A DNA stretch of 64,000 nt from Panorpa germanica (taxonomy: Eukaryota > Arthropoda > Insecta > Mecoptera > Panorpidae): the NCBI GenBank assembly GCA_963678705.1, contig OY783218.1, positions 13,588,152 to 13,652,151 of the forward strand, given 5' to 3'. Positions 13,892-26,000 of the stretch are shown here, piece by piece. How positions within the stretch are numbered: position 1 is the first letter of the stretch; the number at the start of each line of letters is the position of its first letter. The notes below the pieces were generated by a model. The model saw nothing but the letters and a program-made list of their open reading frames with translations. It did not search any database and had not been told where the DNA came from. Both the position numbers and the translations under genes were made by a program.

Positions 13892-13973
13892 ATGAATTAT
13901 TATTTATTACCGCTATATTTTTTATTATATTTTTTCGTTAACATAAGTCACCGTCGAAACTGGCGATGGCGTT
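13892..13973 (+). CDS. dpr20-like: Candidate first coding exon (signal peptide) of the dpr gene
   Basis: An ATG at 13892 (context AAATATGA) opens a frame beginning MNYYLLPLYFLLYFFVNIS, followed by a basic HRRNWRWR stretch. A short start, a hydrophobic core and a polar end are what a signal peptide looks like. The frame reaches GTATGT at 13974 after 27 codons plus one base. The next exon (14528) needs exactly one incoming base, which would make a Tyr codon across the junction. The intron would be 554 bases. With it the protein would be 412 residues. Against it: the base before the donor is T rather than G, a phase match happens by chance one time in three, and hydrophobic open frames are easy to find in AT-rich DNA. 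The true start could also lie upstream of the window. Confidence 0.4.
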
Positions 13974-15264
13974 GTATGTCAAAAGCAGAATCATGCTATA
14001 AATACCAAATAAGTATATACAATATATGTTATTTGTTTCTGATAATAATAATCTACCAAACAAATTTATTATTTATGTACTAAGAAACAGATTTGGGTAT
14101 TACAACCCCTATCATCCGCTTCTCATTTATATTTCATATACACCCTCCCTGTCTGTTGCATTGAATACAACAAGTTGTAAAATCTCTTGTCAACTAGTCA
14201 TGACCATCAAAAAGTTTAACATCACTTTATTTTAGTGGCAACATTGTGACGTCAACAAAAAAAAAATATCGTCAGTTTTTAATTCAACGTTTTACTTGTC
14301 GTGTCATTTTATTTTGAATACGTGGCAGATGTTCGGTCTCCAACTGACAGTGTTGATAATAGTACACATTTTTCTTTGCATTCCAGTAATATAAATACTA
14401 TTGACAAATCTATATGAATTTTAGATAGTACTCAGAAGTTTAGATGTTGGAATTATGCAGTATATATAATTGGTACATGTTATAATAAATCTATAATAAA
14501 AATAATGATTCGCTTACATTTTTACAGATCCGCTGCACAGCACTGTAGCTTCCACTCTGTCCGAGGAACCTGCAACAACAAGTTTACCATTAAATTACAC
14601 AACAAAAGAACCGCTGGAAGAGAGTACGACTAAACAAAAACAAGGTAATTTAACAAAAAGTCTATTAACAAATAGCCTAGTAACATTAGTATATCGCTAG
14701 TCCAATATAGTGTATTGAGTTACATGTTGCTTCGGTTTGGACGTGTTGTGCAACAAATGTTGGATGTCACACTCGTGTGTACGACGCATAACATCACGAA
14801 ATACATCTATTACCCCTGCATTCAAACAACTCACATATTCGCTACATTACTTAGTACATTTTAGAGCAAACTTTTAAAAAAGTGAACTAATTGTGAACAA
14901 TTTGTATACGAGTACATTTTGACTAAATCTTTTAAGTTTATCTTACAGCATATAGTAGTGTAATATAGAGTTATTTATGGTTCTTATAAAGTAACCTTAT
15001 TTATCAGAAGTAAATAACAAGTGAAATTCATCACTTTTATGTTTTATTGTTTAAATCATTGTGATTCCTCTCGGTGCAGCCAAAGGCTACGTATTACAAC
15101 ATCATGTAATATTGCTCTGAATGAAAAATGAACAAGATATATGAGCATTATACAACCAACTATACGATACAAGTTACGTTAAACTTTTATTGCGGTTTTA
15201 ACTGACACATAAATTGTCAAAACACATTTCAAACGTCACATCTTTGCGAAAGATTTACCAAGTT

Positions 15265-15333
<69 letters not shown>

Positions 15334-18300
15334 GTTCATATATTCGTATATATATTCATATTTTGTAACATTACAATAATTACAACATCAGAAGTGGGAA
15401 TAATACCAAGTAAAATAAAAAATAACAATTTTAGGGTTAGAATTTTACTAAAATAACATTGTTATAAATTTACGTTAAATTGCATACTCAAGTAATATTC
15501 GGTGTTATCTTTAATAACATAAAGTCATGAATATTTTTACTTTTTTACATTTAAGTTAAAATAACAAGAATGCTGCTATGAAACTTTCAATATATTTTTC
15601 TCTATAAAATAATTTTTCATTTTTATATTGTTGATAAAATATATTTTAACATTGGTGTGTTATTTTCAGCCCATTCACAGGTAATGGGGGCTTATCGACA
15701 CCGCCCCCCGCATCATCATGAACATCACTGGGGTCCATTCTTTGAGGAGCCTCTCAATGCTTCGTCGGGACAAGCACTCAATGTGTCCGTCCATCAAGAT
15801 TCACGAGCCCTTCTCAACTGCAGAGTGGGAATGCTACACGATAAAATGGTATACATGTATATTTATATATATACATTTTTTTGAATTATGGCCTGTCATA
15901 TATAATAGTTTTTAATGCTGGTATAAAAGTATGACATATATTATTCGTAAGTGAATTTTCTTACATTGTACACAACGTTGTGAAAAAATGTTTTATCGCG
16001 GATATTGATACATCACTTTAACGTTGGCGTAAGCTATAAATTGTAGCTGTAAAGACGTGATTGGGTATTACATATAGGCGAGGGTTGATTGACAAAAGGA
16101 ACTAGGGACAATGGGGAACGAAACGCTTAATTTGTTGAATTTGAGATAAATATATTTAACTGTATTATTTATAGCAAATAAACATCTGACACCAAATGAT
16201 TTTCCGAGTTATTCTAACGGGTTAACTCGTAAATAATAAACAATATTATGTAAATATATTCAACAAGTTTAAATTAGCTTAAGAACTGAACTTTATTTTA
16301 TCCAACTAAAAGTAAATTACTTCTTATAAAATTAAATAGTTTTTATGCAAGAATATTTAACTACAGCTTTTTCATTTTACCATCATCATATACATATACA
16401 TACTCATAGTTCTACTCGCTTTTAAAAAGTATTTTTTATAACTTTAGTTTGGACTATTTCTGTACTAAAACATCTACATTTTCTTGAGCTGTTCCAAGTG
16501 AAAACACCAGCCTGCTACCACTACATACTCGTATTTAATTTTATATGCAAAATGAATTTGGTATTGTTAAACTTAGGAATTACGTATTAAAACAAAACGT
16601 TTATATATTTGCATACCTACTGGTAAAAAGAAACTTAAAAATAGGTTTATTATACCGGGAGGCGTTTCCTGTTTTCTTTTGAATGTTATTTACCCGTTAC
16701 AGTTAATGGTTTTTAACCGTTTTTAATTTAAGTTTTAGCAATTTAAGAACAGGGTGAACCAGTGAATATTTTGAACCCAATTCTTCTTTTTCTAATAATG
16801 TTTAAATCACTTAACGTACTGTGGTTATTATTAAGTCTTAGCCTCAAATGTGATGATCTTAAAATGATAGTTTTTTTAAATTTGTGATCTACTTATTGTA
16901 AGAAAGATATTTTTCCAAGTATGTGTTAATATACAAATATGTTTTTGCAACTCATTATTTTAACCGCTATGCAAATAAACCTGTTATAAAATTTATACCA
17001 GGTATAAAGCCCGTCCGGACAGGCTTATTATCAGTTTATAACAGGTTTATTTGTAAGGCGGTAAGACTGTGTCCCTTTTTGTTCAACACGAGAAACAGGA
17101 ATTTGAAATAGAAATAAATGGTTGATTCTGAATCGCCCTGTACAAAAAATCGGTGAGAAATGAACATAAGCGCTTTGACAAAAGATCATGAACGGAAAAG
17201 ACCCGCAACGAAAAAAATTTACTTATATGAAAGTCTTTTAAGCCATAAACCAAAGCTTTAGGCTTCCGGGTTTCGGGAGTCGGGATTCGGTTTTATTCCG
17301 GCAACTGGCATTCGCTGGTGATGCCATTCCATGCCATGGGGATCTCAGTAGCAGTACGTTATTATTATACAGTAATATATTATAAAAGTAACTTTAATCT
17401 CTTTATTTACTAGAGCATGAGCCATGGAGGCACGAAGCACGAGGCGGTGGAACATTTTTATATGGCCTATGTGTTTTTGTTTGCGGAGCCCTTATTTTTA
17501 AATATTATCATAGAGTATATAACTTATGTATTCACATCGGACTTAATGATAATAAATCTGAATTTGTGCTAGTTAAAAATAAGCTATTATCATAAAGAAC
17601 GGAGAAGACTTTAGAATATTTAAAGCGTGACGCTGAGCTTTATATACTATGTTTCAAACAGATAAAACTTATATATATTTATCCCAGTAGGTGAAGTGTC
17701 CTATTTTGTGACGTTTCTATCACTATGGCACTTTAATTATAGTTCGCATCAACTTTGTCTTCATTTGTATTCCGACATGTGGAGTTGTTTCGTCATTTGT
17801 AGCCGATAAAATAGACATTTCATATGAACGACTGTGAGAAACTGAACTGTAAATGAACTCTTTCATGACAAAAAAATCATACGTATCTGCAATATGATGG
17901 CAAAGTGACTCCAAAATGTTTACTTATGACAATGCGTACTAATGCAAAACTACTTGAATACACCCTACTCAAAAAGGGGTCGTCGCAAGTAGTTGTCTTC
18001 ACTGTGAGATTGGCCTAAGGTCCTAAGACTCATTTATAATCCGCATATATAATATAACAGATATTACAATTATACCATTTAACATAGAGAGTATAAACGC
18101 ATGACCCGGCTTACTGTTTCAATTTGAAGCTGGGTCGTTCTAAAAAAAGGTAGCTCATCCCTAATTTAATGCATTGTTTGAACAAATACGACAATAAAGT
18201 AACAATTTACACAGAATTTAAAGGTAACACACTCAAACTATCCCTAATATAAAAACAATTGGTAGTCAGAATTAATCCAAATGTTAAAAACCTTGACAAG

Positions 18301-21300
18301 ATAATTTTATTTTTATAAATTATAAATGTTATTCATCTTTCATGATTTCAAAAGCTTTTTAAACATAATATTTCCAACTGTTTCTTTTCTTAACTTCTTT
18401 ATAGTGGAATTCATTAACGTCTTAAAACTTTGTAGAGCAAAACCGGAACCTTTCTGATTAAACGTCTAAGAAAGTGTACAGATATATGTATAATCCGTCT
18501 GAACTTTTAACAAAAGATAAAAAAAAAATTAAGAAGTAATTATCAAAAGATGTGATACAGAATGTAAAAAACTACTTACGAAGTTTAACTAAAATATTAA
18601 AGTACTCGTATAATTAAGAATGTATATTTAAACAGGCGTTACATGAAATGTATACGAACACGGGATTTTATAATGTATCTAGAACCAGTCTATAATATTA
18701 TGTATATAGAAGTATGACACTTATGATGTAGTGAATCAAAAAATGTCAGGTTTAATATGGATACCCACCTAGAAAGATGATCTTACAGAATACAAGATGA
18801 TGAAGAAAAATTGTAGAAAGATTATAAACTATCATTGCAAGTGCCAACTTTAAAATAGATACAGAAATCATAACTACTGGCCCATCTTCAATAATTCTCA
18901 GATTATCATACTCTTTGTGTCCCGGCATTTTTTCATTCGCTACACCATAAAGCAACAAACGTGACAAGTTTCATGTTGGTTTCCAGAATACTTGTGATAC
19001 TATACTTTCTAGAAATAGTATTGTAAATACCCAAAGGGCGTTAGAACAAATTTGCATTTGGTACATAGTAAATATTTCTATAAACGATCAACCTGACTCA
19101 CAAATAATCATGTTACGACCCTCCCGCTCCTTCTCCGTTCACCCAACCCTTACTAAATGTTAAATATATAATTAATTAATTAATTCCAATTCTCGTAGGT
19201 AATGTGGCTCCGTAAAACAACCGAGAAGGTGTCATTATTAACCGTTGGATTAAACACATATAGTGGAAATTCAAGGTTATCCATTAATTTTCAATATCCA
19301 AATAACTGGAGGCTGCAGATCTACCCTGTACAAAGAGAGGATGCTGGAATCTACATGTGTCAAGTTTCAACATACCCCCCAAGGGTTTTCACGACGAACG
19401 TGACAGTCATGCGTAAGTTATGGACCTATTATTATTATTTTCACCTGTGTTTTATTCAGATACGACTGAAAGAAATGTATTCCGCTGTCTTTAGAGGAAT
19501 TGCTTGTCAGCCTCGCCTCATGTGTCATCACAAAAGTATAATGAACACAAAAAACGAGACGTAGACGAGACATACGCAGACATCTCGTACATACGCAGTA
19601 TTACGTAATGGAGGAACTTTTTGAGCAAAATATTACTCAGTCGGTAAAAAAACATCCGGCTCTGGATAATTTAAGTAATCCGACGTCCACTGCGCCCAAA
19701 TTAAATACTATGACATTTTTTTGGTGAATGTAAAATTGAAATTCAAGTATATATATATATATAGATACATTGTCCTGGTTGTTCACCTTCTCTCACGTAT
19801 CCTTTGACAGCAATTTCATTTAACAACCACCACCCCACGACACCCTAAAGCTTAAAACGTTCAAAACATACCCCAAACTTTTTTATTTGTACCATTATAT
19901 TCCATATTAAATCAGCAGTATTATTTTTACTAAATATTTAATAAAGTAAATACTTTTTTATATATCCTTAATATAATTATGTTATATAAAACATATTTGA
20001 ACATAAAAAAAAGCCAACAAGTTATTTAAACCTGTCGTAATAATCAGGAAAAAAAAGTTTGTTCCTTTCCTTGCCTTTCCTTTCATCATAAACTTCCGTT
20101 TTTTAAAAGTGTGGGTAAAAATAGCTGTAACCAACGTTTCATTTAACATGTCAGGTTTACGAGAGGAGGTCAAAGGTCATTTATAATTGAAAAAACGTGC
20201 TCTTAGGTGTTTCTTTAAGCAAAAGGTTTTTTGATATTTTCATTATATAATTTGTTAAAAGTTTTTTATTTTTTAAGTGTTTTCTAAATATATATTTTAA
20301 GTTTAACTAACTACTTAGTTTCTTTTTTTTACTTAGTTGACTTGACTTTATGTTTTATACTTAGTTTTATTACTACTTGCAAAACAAGTTGGAAAATTTA
20401 TGAGATACTCGAATATTTACAAGTTTATTTGAAATTAATGCTGTCGTAAGGCAATAAGATAAAATGAACTTTGAGCTATGGCCAGGAACTATGACTTAAC
20501 ATCGAGTTAATTAATTAAAAAGTAGTGTACTATATTTAAGTAAAGAATAGGATGGACAGGTTCTAAAATACCGCCTTTTCTAAGTCTCTCGTTACTCTAA
20601 TCAATCAATATCTATTTTATAGCTTTTATTAATCTGCAGAATTGTGTCTTCAATCGAATTGAATATTAAATAATCGAATTGAAATATAAATTGTATTATC
20701 TCAATAAAATCAATAAATAATTTACGTTTTGCACCATTTACGTAATATACCTTTATTCAAAGGACAAAACATTTCACAAGAGTTAAAACTAAGTTATTAA
20801 AATTATTAAATAAATTACAAATATTAAAACAATTACTCAGCCCAGAAGTTTGTTTCGATTGTACGGAAGTTTCAGCTATGTGTATAGAAATTGCCTTACA
20901 TAGAAATCCACCCCTATCGGACGACCAGTTAAAGTAATTATCTATTTTACCCCCTCCACTACCATCATTTGCATATAGTTTAATTCAAATCTGCGGTCTT
21001 TGTTAGAATGTAACAACCTTAATTAAATTTTAATCGTTATTAAACATATTCGTGCATGTATTAGTGTATATATGTATGTGTTGAATTTATTTACCTGTAT
21101 GCTGTGCAAATAGCATAAATTATAAACATACTAACGCGGGAAAATATTTTAATTAATTATGTTACATTAGCTATATCTAGTGAAGCAGAATATTATCATC
21201 AAGGTACCGTAGCAAACAATTGAACTAATGATGATAACATATCAATTAAACGCAGGTTTTGTGTGAAATATCATGCACTAAAGATGTTACCTCTGTCAAG

Positions 21301-22931
21301 ATTTTTATTCTACCAAGAAAATATGTGAACACATCTGAAAACTAATCTTTTTTTTTTTTATGACAAAAAAAAATTAGTAATTTTGTTTTGTTCTATTATC
21401 TATCTACACCTCTATTTTTTCGGTATTTTATTTTGTACGTATTGCCTAATTATATGCTTCGTTATTTTTGTTCTAATAGCATTTGAACGCAGCCTTATCA
21501 GTTAAATGAGCAAGACCTTCTCTTTGTTTTTCTGTTCATTAAGACTAAATATTGTAATACATGGACCTTTTGTTTTGATAGAGGCCTATATTTTAAAAAC
21601 TGGTTTTTTCTTTTGTTTTGTTATCTGCTAAAACAATGTATATATATATATACACATATAAATCAGTAAAAAATAAACAAGCACAAATGAAGCTTAATGT
21701 ATTTTTTATTATGTATATAAATGTACCTTATGGATTTGAATGGGGAGAAGTTCGCTTAGATATTTTTAAATAAAGTTAATTTAAAAAATAAATTTATATA
21801 TCTTATTATTTTTCACAAAGGAATAAACATATTATATATTTTACCTTAGGCATTTAGGAAACAATATTAGGAATTTCTTATTGTTTTTAAATAGGAATAT
21901 CTTTATGATACAATATGTCTTAAATAATTGGACTAATGACCAAATATGCAAGTGCATTGTTGTCAATATTGAAATGATTGATAAAATTGTGTCTTTTTGA
22001 TTGAGAAACCGAAATTTATAACAGCAGTAGCCATGAATAGATCATTCTTGTTGTCTGGATATAAAGTATAAGAAGAAACAGAACAATATTAGGGGCGATA
22101 AAAGGCTACGAGCCTAGGAAGCCCGAGAAATTATATATAAAAAGAAAGAAGATAAAATTGTTATCATGATATAAATTGTTATATAAAGTGTCAAAGTTTT
22201 CGAGATATCGGTATTGATTCTACAGTAGAAATAAAACTAAATATTTTCGGCTTTCATAAGTAGATAATCTTAACCTCCATTAACTTGATAAGCGAGTATC
22301 GCTAAGTGTAGTTTCACTTCAATTCTACCGTGGCTACTGCATGATAGTTACTTAATGTATTTAAGCATCAATGTGGCTAACACCCTGTACATACACATGA
22401 ATATATCTGAAGTAGTCAAGATAATTCGAAGAATGAACTTTTGTAATTTTTCTTAGCGTTAACTCAACCATATTAAATTTCAGCTCCGGCAATCCGTATC
22501 GTGGATGAGCTCGGGCATGAAGTTTATGATAGATATTATAAAATGGGAAGTGCCATCGAGTTGACATGTCAAGTGGCACTTACATTCCTCTCTTCGCTTC
22601 CCATTGCTCCGACAAGTTTGCCCGTTACAACACCAACGGATAAAACAACAACGCCTGTGACGACGTCAACAACAACAACAACCGCTGCTACAAAGTCGTC
22701 TACGATATACCAACAAGGGGATTATAATGCAACTGATAAGCCAACAACGGTTGTTTATGAAACTACAACACGATTCGTGAAGAAGAAGCCACCACAACCA
22801 GTCGAGATAAAGACAACAAATAGATTGACGTGGTCGAGAAATGGTGAAAAATTGCCGCACAACATGTCGGTGGAAAATGAAAAGTAAGTTATTCTTTAGA
22901 AGTAACACACAGTTAGAACAATAAACATATG

Positions 22932-23013
<82 letters not shown>

Positions 23014-26000
23014 TTGCCTTGACTTTTATTTGTCATAGCCACCATCAAACATATTTTTACATATTTCACATTTTATAATTCTATTTTACAAATTTCTAAA
23101 TATTTAAATAATTCACTAATTAATATTGAATCACTTGACAAAAATTTTGTATTAACAGGAAAAGTTTTAACCACATCTAATATTTCACTATTGAATTTTG
23201 ATCTTTCTAAACTATAATTTATGCATTCCTGCAAAGTTACTTCTTCACCACATTGACACATCTATCGTCGGATTGTAGTAAATATAAATATCAAATATTG
23301 TTTTTTAAAAATGTCCATGCGCGGTAGTACGTTGCGCATATCTAGTTAAATATATATGACGTACGTGGATTTACAACGGAGTTAAAACTTTCAAAAGTTT
23401 CACAGTATGTCAAGTATGGTTGTTAATTGAAATCATAATTGACTTACTTTTACTGTCCTTCAAACATTTTGAGAACCTTGTCAACACTACACAACTTTTG
23501 TAAAAAGTCCCGCTTACTTTAATTAAATAAGTATGTTTGAAAAAGAAAACAAATATTGCTCATGTCAGAGTCTCTTCAGATTTTTTGAAGTACTATTTTA
23601 AAAGTGAGTAACATCGCTAGAATTAAAACTTTAACTTATTAAAAACTTTGTGAACTAATTTTAAGGATTGTTACAAAAATACTTTTAGATTAAAGGACGA
23701 GAATCATTGGACACACACACACAGAGAGAGAGAGAGTGAGAGAGAGCTAGAGACATACATTGGCTTTTAGATTGCCAGCATATTTCACGTTTTTCATTAA
23801 AAATAAATTATTTCTGAAAACTTTTATTTCTGTATATTTAAATAAATAAAATATTATTTTAATATTTAACTTTATTCATTTGGAACTTCGTTTTATGACT
23901 GAGAAATTTAACACAAAAAAATCAAATTATTTTGTTCATTATTACTGAGATGAAACACACATACTACGGTTCAGATTTTTTGTAAATCAATGTTAAAACC
24001 CATTTATAAACCAAGCACTACTGTTATTTATGTGTTACATAATCTTAAACTAATTATTTTAATTGCAAGTGATATTTACAAAAAAATATGTATGATATTT
24101 ATTTGCAATGAGAGTAAAAGAGATAGATCTATGCAGCAACAAAGAAAGTAATAAACAGTTTATTAAATTTCATTGGATTTTTAGTTTTTAAATTGAGCAA
24201 TAATATTGAAAAACACAATAATTTAAAACCGTTGTAAAAACTCATTTTAATATCGCAATGAAAATATTATTTTGTTTTTAGGTACACACGTTTAAAAAAA
24301 TTAGATAAATTCTTTTTGAAATGTTTTGCAAAATAAAAGTATGAATTGTTATGATTCATTCAATATTAACACGGCGTATTTTATATTAACGGCAACAGCG
24401 TATGTTTTATTTGATTCCTGAAAACAATAACAACATTGTACCAGTACAAGACATGCCTCACATTAAACGAACTCGTGTTACGTAATAAAATATTATGCTT
24501 TTCTTTATTATACCAATTGTAAAGTCATATTTTGCATACGAATTTCTATATCTGCAATCCTAAAATAGAGTATTAAACAAAATTAAATATACAGGGTGTA
24601 CAGAAGAATATTTCAGAGCGTTGTAGTTGACAGAACCGTGCATTTGCAATCGATGTATATTCTACGAGCGATAAATTTATTAAGTACGAGTATTATACTC
24701 GTAGATGTGTTCCATATTTCTTAAACATCAGGATATTTAAATATAATTCTTTTTAAAATAGAGATTATTATATGTTACATTCAAATTTAAGTAAGAAGAG
24801 ATGGTTTAGAAATGAGTCAATATGAAATGAATCAAAAGTAATCATTGCAAAACTCCAGCTCACCTGTACAAAATTAATATTAAATCTGATGATAGATGTC
24901 AATGTGGTGAAGAAGGAACTTTGTATCATATTATATTTGAATGCATAAATTATAGTTTAGAAAGATCAAAATTGAATAGTGATATATTAGATGTGATTAA
25001 AACTTTTCCTGTTGATACTAAATTTTTGTTAAGTGATTCAAAATTAATTAGTGAATTATTGAAATATTTAGAAATTTGTAAAATTGAATTATAAATTATA
25101 AAAGATGTATAAAAAATGTTTGATGGTGGCTATGACGAAAGAAAGTCAAGGCAAATAAGTAAGTAAATAAAAAAAAAAAATCTTTTTAAAATAGAATGAA
25201 AATATTATTATGTCTTCATACTACCACTTCATGTTTTTAACTGAATATATAATCTAGTTAAACTAACAATAAATAGGTGCTCGCAGTTATTGCTACTATT
25301 TCATCACAACTATAGAGAAATCTTCGCGAATTTTTAATCCAGATTACAGGAATCTTAATGTATATTATACGTACATATGTATATTATGTTTCAATAAAGC
25401 GAAAAGTAACGCTGGTATGTTAAGCGAAAGTGCAGCAAAAGCTTAACTGATTAAAGGGAAGCGTCTACAGGCTAGGAAACCGTATGCAACGACAACAACT
25501 AAAATTACTTCTCTTCTGTGCGAGCAGTGCGGACGCTCACCTTCACACTGAAGATGGTAAAGAAGCTTAAGCAAAGGTTGTAGAAATACGTCTCTTCTAT
25601 TTAAAATAAATAAATCAGAATCTACATAATACTCTAAACTTAATACTCGCTATAGAAAAACACAACCGTTCTTACGAATATCCCCAAAAAGAACAAAACA
25701 TTTTCCATTTATACTTAAGTGGGTCAAACAAATCATTTACTGGAATAATTGAAAACAATTGACAAATTAGTTCCCTATATTCAAATCCTTTATTTATTAA
25801 ATTAGTTTGGGTTTATCTTTTTTCCATTCGAAAGGAAAATTAATTCCTTATAAAAAGAAGACAATCCCCTCATTTTTTTCAGTTTTTCATTCATTCACTG
25901 AAAAATAAATAAATCGTCAGACAATGAATGGTTTATTAGATTTATTTTATAATTTACTCATTGAAATTCGAGTATATAACAGAGGTATATTATATGTTGA

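Noticed and set aside
24594..24625. ACAGGGTGTACAGAAGAAT as a transposon terminus
   Set aside because: It resembles ends of some insect DNA transposons, but I found no matching inverted end nearby.
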